From NCBI GenBank assembly GCA_965370045.1, contig CBDUSI010000093.1, positions 1-17,648 of the forward strand: a stretch of DNA of 17,648 nt, read 5' to 3'. The DNA is from CAZONU01 sp965370045 (GTDB lineage: Bacteria; Planctomycetota; SZUA-567; JAKLDR01). Made by a program: the position numbers and the translations under genes. Below are positions 6,669-14,589 of this stretch, in pieces. Every line of letters begins with the position of its first letter. The stretch's first letter is position 1. Below the pieces are notes generated by a model. That model did no database searches, was not told where the DNA came from, and worked only from the letters and a program-made list of their open reading frames with translations.

Positions 6669-9011
6669 TCACGCCTCGGCAAGTTCTTTCAGTGCCCGCG
6701 CCTCACCAAAGAACTCATCAGGCGTCATCGATCGCATGAAATTGAACCCCCGCGTGGCACGGAGGCGCGGCGTCGGATTGGAATAGAAGTGTTCCCGACC
6801 GAGGCAGGTCTTGAGTGCGGCGTACTGCTCAACCATGATCTTCTGCGCGAGGTCGCTGAAAGGTCCGTCGTACTCGTGGCTTGGAAACGAAGCGCTCCGT
6901 TGCGAGCCGAAGCATATCTGGAACGCGGCTCTGAGGATCGCGAGCGAATTCATGGAAACCGGCACATATATATTGGCCTCCGCGGGGTGAAAGCGATGCC
7001 AGACGTTTCGGTAGCCCCAAACCTGGACATTCTTTTGGGGGGAATCCCCCAGATAAGCCTGCAGCGCCTCGGACAACGCCTGAAGGACCTTGTAGTGCGT
7101 GTCTGGCCCGCTGCCTTCGGGGTCCAGGGCCACGGTGACAACATCCGGGGAGACCTTTTTCAGAAGCTCAAGAATTGGCCGGACATCGCGCTCCCACTCC
7201 GGCTGTGGCGTGAAGATGTCGCCAGTATAGAAACCGAGCCTCAAGTGAAAGACCTGATCGCTGTTGAAACCCAAGTGGCCCCAGAGAAGTTCCTCTTCCC
7301 ACTCGCGGACCATTCCCTTTAGTGCCTGGACGGACTGAATGTCCTTCTGCCCCGGATAGCTGCTTTTCAGGTACGCCTTGATCCTGGCAGCCTCAAGTTG
7401 CAGGGAGTCCAGGTCCTGCTTGTTGGTCATTTCGGCCAGGTTGCGGAGCATTCGCCGCGCACCTGCTTCCTGCTGCATTTCGAGGCTGTTCGCGGCGACC
7501 CCGTCCAGGTACTTATAGATGTCCCGGTTCCGGCCGACGACGTTGTCGGGGGCGAAGTACCCTGGTTCTTCGCGCGGTTCCAGCGCGCCGCGACTGATAC
7601 ATGACTCCAGGGTGTCCAGAAGTGAAAGTGTGTACGCGTTGGTGACCGAAGTGAATCCGCTGGTGAACGTGGCGCTGAAGTGCGAGTTCCCGGGACTTCT
7701 CACCAGGTGAACAAGGTGCGGGAGGTATCCCAGCATGATGTCATCATGGTGTGGGGCCGTGTGCAGGAAGGTGGCCCCGTCGATGTCTTCGATTCCTCTG
7801 GCTATCCGCTCCCTCAGAGCGCGGGCGATGTTACCCGTCAGCCCGGCCAGGGCCGCCTGGCCATGCGGCACGAACTCACCGAGCCGGTCTTCAGCGAGAT
7901 CGGCGGGGCGGAGATCGACCAGCCTCTTCTTCCTCCGGCAAGCCAGGTCAATCACGATCCGTTCGACAGACGCGTCGGGGACCTTGGCCCGCGCCTTCAG
8001 CTTCTGGCAGCGTCTCTCGGTCAGGAGGCGGGCTGCACCGCGCGTGAGGTAAAACCGGCCGCCCGAACAGCGGTGGAGGGCTGTGCCGGGATAGAGGATC
8101 GAAGCGGAGTTTTCCACCGCGTCCTTTACAACCCGGGCCTTGCTCTCACCCGCGGCGATCACGATCGCGGTCACCGTGGGATTCTGGGCAATGGTTCTGA
8201 GACCTATGGTCATCACGACCTTCTGGCGCGCGGCCTCAATACCTCCGAGATCGACCGCCGCCGCCGCCGCGGTCTCGTAATTGATCGGAGTCAGGCGGGT
8301 CGTGCTGAAGTGGTCCGAGCCGCGAATGTTGAAGCCGATGTGCCCGTCGGGCCCGATGCCGCCGAGGAAGAAACCTATGCCCCCCAACTCCGCTATCCTG
8401 GCCTCGTACTCCATGGCGTACTGGCCGGCGGCGGCGATGGCCCCTGCCTGGTGAGCCTCCAGGGCGCGCGCAGGGGCGCGAAAACGCAGTGATAGGTCAA
8501 CCCTTCCCCCCGGATAGACCCAGTCCAGGTCGCTGCCGGCGGGGGCCCCCACCCGCCAGGTATCCATGAGCAGTGCCCTCGCGGGATCAAGCCCGAACCC
8601 TTCGAAATAGAAGCGCTGTATGTAGTTGGCGAAGCTGTTCTCATGCGCGGGGTCCATGGGATAGAACTCATCGATCTGTACGAACCTGATCGAGTCCATT
8701 CTGGGCCGCTGCCCGGGATCCAGCCCCCAAGAAGCCAGATCGCGCTGGATTTCCCTGCGGTCCCAGCCTTTCAGGTAATGGACAGTCCACTTGGTATAGT
8801 GCTCGGGCGTCTTCCCCGTCGGCAAAGAGACGGTCCCTTCCGGATTAAGTTGGAGCCACTCAAGGAACCGAAGGGCCGCCAGTCTCCCCAGCGTGGGGAA
8901 GTCCGCGACCTCCAGCACGCCGATCTTCTCTGCCGGGGGGTAGGAAAGCGGCTTGCCGGACTTCTCCAGGGCAACTTCCTCTACTCGCGAGGCAGTCTCG
9001 TAGTTCCGCAT
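6669..9011 (-). CDS. NagB-like glucosamine-6-phosphate deaminase domain fused to PIG-L/LmbE-like deacetylase domain
   Basis: A 780-residue two-domain protein. Residues about 25-335 resemble NagB, which converts glucosamine-6-phosphate to fructose-6-phosphate and ammonia: sugar-phosphate loop LPTGKTP (63-69), the Asp-Glu pair in QIDEFY (114-115), and GGIGPDGHIGFNIRGS (218-232) with the active-site Asp222 and His224. The Glu that follows in E. coli NagB (FNEP) is Ile229 here. Residues about 380-650 form a PIG-L/LmbE-like region with APHHDDIMLGY (419-429), a variant of the HPDD metal-binding motif, and a later DPEGSGPDTHYKVL stretch. Fused proteins of this length are known in Bacteroidetes and relatives and are usually annotated as glucosamine-6-phosphate deaminase. 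ATG 9011 has GAGGA nine bases upstream. The gene stands alone with its own candidate promoter. Its base composition is lower in GC than its neighbours. Substrate and activity are uncertain. Confidence 0.82.
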   Translation of the reverse strand: MRNYETASRVEEVALEKSGKPLSYPPAEKIGVLEVADFPTLGRLAALRFLEWLQLNPEGTVSLPTGKTPEHYTKWTVHYLKGWDRREIQRDLASWGLDPGQRPRMDSIRFVQIDEFYPMDPAHENSFANYIQRFYFEGFGLDPARALLMDTWRVGAPAGSDLDWVYPGGRVDLSLRFRAPARALEAHQAGAIAAAGQYAMEYEARIAELGGIGFFLGGIGPDGHIGFNIRGSDHFSTTRLTPINYETAAAAAVDLGGIEAARQKVVMTIGLRTIAQNPTVTAIVIAAGESKARVVKDAVENSASILYPGTALHRCSGGRFYLTRGAARLLTERRCQKLKARAKVPDASVERIVIDLACRRKKRLVDLRPADLAEDRLGEFVPHGQAALAGLTGNIARALRERIARGIEDIDGATFLHTAPHHDDIMLGYLPHLVHLVRSPGNSHFSATFTSGFTSVTNAYTLSLLDTLESCISRGALEPREEPGYFAPDNVVGRNRDIYKYLDGVAANSLEMQQEAGARRMLRNLAEMTNKQDLDSLQLEAARIKAYLKSSYPGQKDIQSVQALKGMVREWEEELLWGHLGFNSDQVFHLRLGFYTGDIFTPQPEWERDVRPILELLKKVSPDVVTVALDPEGSGPDTHYKVLQALSEALQAYLGDSPQKNVQVWGYRNVWHRFHPAEANIYVPVSMNSLAILRAAFQICFGSQRSASFPSHEYDGPFSDLAQKIMVEQYAALKTCLGREHFYSNPTPRLRATRGFNFMRSMTPDEFFGEARALKELAEA

Positions 9012-9382
9012 CTGCAGTCGTCCTCAAGTGGTTCGCCCCGAGCCGCCCCAGCAACTCTCTTGTTATGTCATTGTCCCTTAACTCTTCCCGCGGTCAAGGA
9101 AGGTGTCAGGTTGGTTCATACGACCGACTGCCCCGTTCGCGCGAAAGCCCTGCGCCGCGGGTTGCGCTCCGGGCCTCCGCCTCCGCCTCAGCCAAGGCTG
9201 CAATGGAGGCCTGCCCGGCAGGGCATATTCTTCTCTGGCAGTATCGGAATCGCGTACATCAGGGGCCAGGCGGAGCCAGGAGAACCAATCCCAATCGCCG
9301 CAAATCACATTTGCTCAGGGCGTTCAGTTCGCCCCGGCAAGGCGCTAGCTGCTGCAAACCGAGCCGATATCTTCGCTGGCGC
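9012..9382. other. Non-coding gap between the 232-residue gene and the NagB/PIG-L gene
   Basis: About 370 bases without a supported gene. It holds the candidate promoter near 9070-9097 and a short tandem hexamer (CCTCCG, CCTCCG, CCTCAG at 9174-9191). It also has short inverted repeats such as CAGCC-AA-GGCTG and CCTGCC-C-GGCAGG between about 9188 and 9225. Open frames here lack ribosome binding sites and protein-like composition. I see no good terminator for the upstream operon. Confidence 0.6.
9070..9097 (-). promoter_or_regulatory. Candidate sigma-70 promoter of the NagB/PIG-L gene
   Basis: On the minus strand TTGACC (9097-9092) and GACAAT (9075-9070) are separated by 16 bases, about 58 bases before the ATG at 9011. 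The -35 box is strong and the -10 box fair. Position and strand fit transcription of the single downstream gene. Confidence 0.45.
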
Positions 9383-10081
9383 TCAGCCCCGGCCCTCCCA
9401 CTTGCGGAGATACTTGAGCCGATCGTGGATCACGTTCAGGGCCTCGTCCTTGGCCCGGAGCACGATGGAGTCCCCGATGGGCACGGTGCAGGGCAGGCCC
9501 GCCGAAACCGCCAGGCGCTTGCCGCCGGAGCCGCCGCCCGCGCCGCCCGCGGCATCGCCCTTCCTCTCGGCGATGCGCTCCTTGAAGGCCCGGGGAATGG
9601 GCTCGCGCAGCGAGGTGGTCACCACCCACGTCGACTCGCGCACCGCGGGGAACTGCTCCAGCAGCTCGGCCAGTCGCGCGTAGTCGTTCTCGGGGCCCGC
9701 GCAGGCGGTGTTGAAGAAGGTGACGGCGATGCCCCCCGGGGCGAGCTTCTCGTACATGTCGGCGAACTCGCCGAGCACCCCGGGGATGCGCCCCAGCTCT
9801 TCGTAGGGCCGCACGTTGACGACGAAGCGGGACTCCTCCGGAATGGTGATCTTGGCGGCCACCGGGTCGGGCAGCTCGCCGGCGCGGGCGGCGAACTCCG
9901 CCACCGGCATGTTCTCGGGCACCATGCCCATCTTGGCCAGCTCGGGGATGACGATGTCCGTGATGGTCGCGTTGGCCCGGGTTTCCAGATCACTGAGGAT
10001 CGCGGTGGCGATCTTCAGCGTGGGAGATATCCCCTCCGGCTCGAAAAACATCACGTTGTAGGTCTTGAGCGAGAAAGCCAT
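9383..10081 (-). CDS. Hypothetical protein, third gene of the signalling operon
   Basis: A 232-residue soluble protein that I do not recognise. It starts with MAFSLKTYNVMFFEPEG and alternates predicted strands and helices, with no membrane segment or signal peptide. A Gly-rich, Ala/Ser-containing stretch (about residues 175-189) separates a main N-terminal domain from a short C-terminal segment ending in Arg/Lys-rich sequence. The ATG at 10081 has GAGG about 5 bases upstream and lies 11 bases after the stop of the kinase gene, so it is almost certainly co-transcribed with the kinase and the HD-GYP gene. Codon use matches its GC-rich neighbours. The position suggests a partner or target of the kinase or of the cyclic-di-GMP protein, but nothing in the sequence proves this. 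Confidence 0.8.
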   Translation of the reverse strand: MAFSLKTYNVMFFEPEGISPTLKIATAILSDLETRANATITDIVIPELAKMGMVPENMPVAEFAARAGELPDPVAAKITIPEESRFVVNVRPYEELGRIPGVLGEFADMYEKLAPGGIAVTFFNTACAGPENDYARLAELLEQFPAVRESTWVVTTSLREPIPRAFKERIAERKGDAAGGAGGGSGGKRLAVSAGLPCTVPIGDSIVLRAKDEALNVIHDRLKYLRKWEGRG

Positions 10082-10092
10082 GTTTCCTCAGT

Positions 10093-13000
10093 TTACTCCG
10101 CGGAGTTGCGGATTTCCACGTTGTCGATGGCCGCCTGGCCGTCGAGCACCTTGAAGCGCAGGTTGCCGGAGATGGTCTCTATCCGCGGGACGGCCAGCGC
10201 GGGGAGCTTCTGGCCGTCGGCGGTGACCTCCAGCCGGCCGCCGGACACGGTCAGCTTGACGATGTGCTGCGTCCCGGTGGCCAGCTTCTTCGCGGCGCTG
10301 CTGGTCAGCGGCGTGCCGTCCACCCGGCTGACCAGCGAGACCTTTCCCCGGGGGTCAACGATGACCCCCAGGTAGTCGTTGTCCGAGCCGTAGAGCTCCG
10401 CGGTGATGACGCTGCCGCCGCCGGACAGCTTGAACTCGAAGGAGAGCACCAGGTCGCGCGCGGAGTAGCGGGTCTTCTTGAGCCGGATAACGCTCTCGCC
10501 CGCCCCGCCGCCGGCCAGCTTGCCGGCCTTCAGGCCCCAGCTCCCGGAGGCGGCGTGCCAGTCGAGCATCTCCAGGCCGCCGGTGAACGTATAGGAAAGC
10601 AGGTTGGCGCGGCCCTCCAGCTCGGCGATGCGCCGCCCGGCCTCGTCGCGGGAAGCCTTGACCGCCCGCGCCCGGCGGAACTCGGCCAGGGCCTGCGGCT
10701 TGAGCCCGTGGTACGCGAAGAGGCAGCCCGCGGCCAGGTGGTGCTCGGCCGGCACCTTGTAGGCGAGGTACACCTTGGCCATCTCCCCGGGCTTCATGGC
10801 CTTCCACTTGACTACGATTGTCGCCGGGCCGCCCTTGACGTTGACCCCCCCGGCGTCGCGGTTGACGCCCACGATGCGCCCAAAATGGCTGCCGCCGCCG
10901 GGGTCCGGCACGCGGAAGGGGCAGGGCATCGCCTGGCCGTGGTTCTCGATCTTCTTGAGCATGGCCGCGTGCAGGCGGGCGGCGCGCACCGCGTCGGCGG
11001 CCAGGCGGTCGAGCTTGCTCTGCCAGCGGGTGCTGACCAGCTCCTGCGCGGTGCGGTCGGCCAGGCGCGAGCAGGGCAGGAACTTGAACTCCTTGAAGGC
11101 GGCCATGGCCTTGGCCCAGCCGGCGTCGAAGGCCGCCTTGGTGGCCGCGTCCTGAGCGGTCAGAGCGGCGCGGGCCTGCTTGCCCCACTTGCCGCCGGGG
11201 TCGCGGCTGATGATCTGGCTGTAGAGCTCGGTGGCCGGCCGGTAGCGCTTGGCCTTGGTGTAGCCCTGGGCCTTGCCCAGCAGGCCGCCCAGGTACTGGT
11301 CGCCCAGGCGGCGGAATTCGTCCGCGCGCTTCCTGGCAGCCCCGGCGGCCCCGGTGGCGGTGAAGGTCGCGGCGAAGTCCAGCAGGGAGCGCTCGGCGGC
11401 GAAGAACTCCTGGCGGCCGGCCAGGGTCTCGGCGCGGGCCTGGGCGGTCTTGTAGGCCTCGCGGGCCTCCGCCTCGCGGCCCAGCTTGCCGTTCGAGCCG
11501 TTGACCGGCGGCGCGGCGCGCAGTGCCCGCTCCACGCGCTCCAGCTCGCGCCGGGCGTGCCTGGTCTGGGGAACCGACGAGTAGTTGGCGATGAAGCCCT
11601 TGAGCTGCTGCCGGGCGGTCTTGAGCGCCTTGGGGTAGCGGCGCATGAAACGCTCCAGCTCCGCGTACTCGCCGCGGGCCTTGCGCAGCTTCCCGATCTG
11701 GACCAGCATGGCGCTGGCCCGCTTCCCGTCCGCGGTGCCCGGCGCCTCCCTGAATATCCGGCGCAGGACCTTCTCGGCCTCGCGGAAGTTGCCGGCCTCG
11801 CGGTGAATGCGCGCCCGCTCGAAGAGCTTGCCGATCTGCTGCTGGGTGAGCCCGGACGCCGAGCCGTTGCCCGCGCCGTTCTTCCCGTCGCCGGGCAGCA
11901 CTATCCACAGCACGGTGAGGGCCACGACGAACAGCAGCACGATAATCCAGGGCAGCACCCCGGCCCGCCCGCGGCGCCCGCGGACCACCCGGCGCAGCTG
12001 CTTGCGGGGGACCGCCCGGGCGGCGGTGGCCGGCCTGGGGGCGGCGGCCCGCTGAAAACGAACGCTCTCGGTGGCCAGTATCTCCTCGATCCGCTCGCCG
12101 ATCGCCTTGGCCGACTGGGGCCGGCGCGCCGGCTCCTTGGCCATCATGCTCATGCACAGCCGCGCGACCGACTCGGGGATGCTCACGTCGTACTGGCGCG
12201 GGTCGGGCACGTCGTTCTTGACGTGCTTGGTGAGGATCTCGATGGAGTTCTTGCCGTCGTAGGGCACCCGCCCGGTAAGCATGTGGAAAAGGGTGGCGCC
12301 CGCCGCGTAAATGTCGGTGCGCCCGTCGACCGGGACGCCCCTGGCCTGCTCGGGGGCCATGTAGTGGGGGGTGCCCATCAGCACCCCGCGGCGCTGGCCC
12401 TTGTCGTGGCCGATGACCTTGGCCAGCCCCAGGTCGGCGAGCTTGACCACGTCGTGGTGGCGCCGGTCGATCATGAGGTTCTGGGGCTTGATGTCCTGGT
12501 GCACGATGTTGTGGGCGTGGGCGTGGGTCAGCCCCTCGCAGAGCTCGCCGGCCATGGTCAGCGCCCGCTGGGGGGATATCTTGCCCTCGCGCTTGAGGAT
12601 GGCCAGGACGTTCTCGCCCTCGACCATCTCCATGGAGAAGTAGTAGAAGCCCTTCCACTCGCCGAAGTCGTGCACCTGGATGATGTTCGGGTGGTTGAGC
12701 TGCCCGGCGGTGCGCGCCTCGTTGAGAAAGCCGACCACGAACTCGCGGTCGCGGGTCAGCTCGGGGTTGAGCACCTTGAGGGCCACCTGGCGGTCCATGG
12801 ATATCTGCAGCGCCTTGTAGACCGTGCCCATGCCCCCGGAACCCAGCTTGCCCAGCACCCGGTAGCGGTCGGCGATCAGCTCGCCGACCAGGTCCTTGGC
12901 GGCGTCGTCCTTGAAGACCAGCTCGCAGCCGCCGATGCGGATCAGGTCACCGTTGGCCAGCACCCGGCGCTGGATCTGCTGGCCGTTGACGAAGGTGCCG

Positions 13001-13185
13001 TTGGCGCTGCGCAGGTCCTCGACGATGAAGGTGCGACCCGAGGGGATGATCCGCGCGTGCTGGCGGCTGGCCAGCTCCTCGGGCAGCTGGAGGTCGTTGG
13101 TGGACTGCCGCCCAATGCTCAGCACCGAGCGGAGGTCCAGCTCCTTGAGCGTCCCGTCGCGGAACTTGACTACCAGTTGCGCCAA
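10093..13185 (-). CDS. FHA domain-Ser/Thr protein kinase with transmembrane anchor and large extracytoplasmic region
   Basis: 1030 residues. FHA domain 1-95, with GR (25-26), SRQH (40-43) and NGTFVNG (62-68), the phosphothreonine-binding set. Hanks-type kinase 108-370: glycine loop GSGGMGTVYKA (115-125), ATP-binding Lys137, helix-C Glu156, catalytic loop HQDIKPQN (229-236), metal-binding DLG (251-253), and GTPHYMAPEQ (271-280). The Arg of the usual HRD is Gln, so this is a non-RD kinase. A basic juxtamembrane stretch and one membrane helix (about 410-431) follow. Outside lie TPR/coiled-like helices (about 445-840) and a final beta-rich domain (about 855-1030) resembling concanavalin-like/DUF1080 folds. 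The start is TTG 13185, supported by GAGGG 7 bases upstream and by the FHA N-terminus. It lies 18 bases after the TGA of the HD-GYP gene, in the same frame. Likely targets are FHA-bound phosphoproteins or operon partners. Confidence 0.92.
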   Translation of the reverse strand: MAQLVVKFRDGTLKELDLRSVLSIGRQSTNDLQLPEELASRQHARIIPSGRTFIVEDLRSANGTFVNGQQIQRRVLANGDLIRIGGCELVFKDDAAKDLVGELIADRYRVLGKLGSGGMGTVYKALQISMDRQVALKVLNPELTRDREFVVGFLNEARTAGQLNHPNIIQVHDFGEWKGFYYFSMEMVEGENVLAILKREGKISPQRALTMAGELCEGLTHAHAHNIVHQDIKPQNLMIDRRHHDVVKLADLGLAKVIGHDKGQRRGVLMGTPHYMAPEQARGVPVDGRTDIYAAGATLFHMLTGRVPYDGKNSIEILTKHVKNDVPDPRQYDVSIPESVARLCMSMMAKEPARRPQSAKAIGERIEEILATESVRFQRAAAPRPATAARAVPRKQLRRVVRGRRGRAGVLPWIIVLLFVVALTVLWIVLPGDGKNGAGNGSASGLTQQQIGKLFERARIHREAGNFREAEKVLRRIFREAPGTADGKRASAMLVQIGKLRKARGEYAELERFMRRYPKALKTARQQLKGFIANYSSVPQTRHARRELERVERALRAAPPVNGSNGKLGREAEAREAYKTAQARAETLAGRQEFFAAERSLLDFAATFTATGAAGAARKRADEFRRLGDQYLGGLLGKAQGYTKAKRYRPATELYSQIISRDPGGKWGKQARAALTAQDAATKAAFDAGWAKAMAAFKEFKFLPCSRLADRTAQELVSTRWQSKLDRLAADAVRAARLHAAMLKKIENHGQAMPCPFRVPDPGGGSHFGRIVGVNRDAGGVNVKGGPATIVVKWKAMKPGEMAKVYLAYKVPAEHHLAAGCLFAYHGLKPQALAEFRRARAVKASRDEAGRRIAELEGRANLLSYTFTGGLEMLDWHAASGSWGLKAGKLAGGGAGESVIRLKKTRYSARDLVLSFEFKLSGGGSVITAELYGSDNDYLGVIVDPRGKVSLVSRVDGTPLTSSAAKKLATGTQHIVKLTVSGGRLEVTADGQKLPALAVPRIETISGNLRFKVLDGQAAIDNVEIRNSAE

Positions 13186-13203
13186 GTCTTCACCCTCAGC
13201 GGC

Positions 13204-14559
13204 TCAGGCCGAGCCCTGCCAGAGGAAATTGACCCCCACCTTGAAGCCGCCGCCCTCGCCGCCGGGCAGCACGCGCATGACCTTGGCCATGGCCTCCAGG
13301 CGCTCGCCGGGCAGGTGGATGACCATGCGCACCAGGCTGCCGGCGGGCAGCTCTTCGGGGAAGGTGAAGAGCATGCCCCCGGAGGAGATGTCCAGCGCCT
13401 GGCTCTCTGTGGACTGGCCCTCGGTGCCATCGGGCAGCACGGGGGTCACGTCGACCGGGGTCTCGCGCTCCAGGCGGGCGTGCAGGCGCTTCTCCTGGAC
13501 GTAGATCTCCTTGTCGATGAAGCACTCTACTGATCGCGGGTCGTACAGCGAGCCGGCGCCATTGCGCAGCTCTTCGAGGGCCTCCTCCTGGCTCACGCGC
13601 TTGCCGTCGGCGCGCGGGGCGAAGAGCATCACGTCGTAGCTGTTGACCACCGCCAGCACGCGCGCGGCGCGGGGCAAGGCATCCCCGGCGACCCCGCGGG
13701 GGAAGCCGGTGCCGTCGTAGTGCTCGTGGTGCGCGCAGGCGATCTCCGGCACGGCGGCCAGCCGCTCGGGGAACTTGACCGAGCGCATGAAGGCCTCGGT
13801 GAAGAAGATGTGAATGCGCCCGCCGAGGTCGTTGTACTCGCCCTCGACTTCGACCTGCAAGCGCCCCACGTCGTGGAGCAGCGCGGCCAGCTCCAGGCTG
13901 TCCAACTCGGCGGGGGTCAGGCCCATGGCCTTGCCGGTGGCCATCGCCAGGTCGCGTACCCGCACGCAGTGGTTGACCACCGCGCCGACCTTGGTGTCCA
14001 CCGCGCGGCCGAAGGCCTCGGCGATGCTGAAGACCAGGTCCCGCCACTGGCCGGTGGCGCGCACGCTGTCGATAAGCCGGCTGCTGGCCTCGCAGAACAT
14101 CTCGAGATAGGCGGCGTCCTCCTCGCTGAAGGCGCCGCCGGCGGCCTCGGCGACCTCGACCACCCCGCGGAGCTCGCCGTTCTCGTCGGTGATGGGCACG
14201 GCCAGCAGGCTGGACGGCGCGTTGCCGCCGGCCAGGCCGTCGATGGCCGCCTCGTACTGGGGCTCCGACTGGGGCTTGGCCGACCGCCAGGCGCCCAGCT
14301 CCTGGGCGACCCAGCCGGCAGCGCCCTGGCCCACCCCGAAGCGGATCTTCTTCCCGGCCAGCCCGCGGCCGGCGAGGTCCTTGTAATCGGGGTCGAACAG
14401 GAATACCGCGGCCGCCGCGCCGCCGACCAGCTCCGCGGCCTCGGCGCGCAGACCCTCCAGGAGCTCCTCCTCGCTGGCCGCGCCGGCCACGCCCAGGAAG
14501 GCGGCATGGAGGTCCTCGGGTCCGTGGTCGGGTTCTTTTCTGCGTCCGAAGAGAGACAA
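13204..14559 (-). CDS. GAF-HD-GYP-PilZ cyclic-di-GMP signalling protein
   Basis: 451 residues, cytoplasmic. GAF-like sensor domain about 15-165. HD-GYP-type domain about 180-352: His197, HD pair in LLHDVGRL (229-230), and HHEHYDGTGFPRG (278-290, GFP in place of GYP). HD-GYP proteins hydrolyse cyclic-di-GMP. PilZ domain about 355-450, with RLHAR (358-362, the RxxxR motif) and DISSGG (390-395, the DxSxxG motif), so cyclic-di-GMP binding looks intact. The HD-GYP half departs from consensus: HDIGK reads HDVGR, the Asp of the ADxFD stretch appears to be Asn306, and the usual YR motif after it is absent. I chose TTG 14559, because GGAGGA stands 7 bases before it. A TTG at 14574 overlaps that binding site. 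First gene of an operon with the FHA kinase. It may be a sensor rather than an active phosphodiesterase. Confidence 0.88.
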   Translation of the reverse strand: MSLFGRRKEPDHGPEDLHAAFLGVAGAASEEELLEGLRAEAAELVGGAAAAVFLFDPDYKDLAGRGLAGKKIRFGVGQGAAGWVAQELGAWRSAKPQSEPQYEAAIDGLAGGNAPSSLLAVPITDENGELRGVVEVAEAAGGAFSEEDAAYLEMFCEASSRLIDSVRATGQWRDLVFSIAEAFGRAVDTKVGAVVNHCVRVRDLAMATGKAMGLTPAELDSLELAALLHDVGRLQVEVEGEYNDLGGRIHIFFTEAFMRSVKFPERLAAVPEIACAHHEHYDGTGFPRGVAGDALPRAARVLAVVNSYDVMLFAPRADGKRVSQEEALEELRNGAGSLYDPRSVECFIDKEIYVQEKRLHARLERETPVDVTPVLPDGTEGQSTESQALDISSGGMLFTFPEELPAGSLVRMVIHLPGERLEAMAKVMRVLPGGEGGGFKVGVNFLWQGSA

Positions 14560-14589
14560 GGAGCTGTCCTCCAAATGATGCTTGAGGCG

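Noticed and set aside
9195..9225. Rho-independent terminator after the 232-residue gene
   Set aside because: The short inverted repeat has no following T-run on the minus strand and lies well downstream of the stop codon.
9078..9348. Small open frames on both strands in the gap before the NagB/PIG-L gene
   Set aside because: No ribosome binding site and Arg/Pro/Gly-rich composition; they overlap the candidate promoter.
10264..13533. Plus-strand open frame of 1089 codons
   Set aside because: Antisense of the FHA kinase and part of the HD-GYP gene. No domain character and no ribosome binding site; the minus strand has complete kinase motifs.
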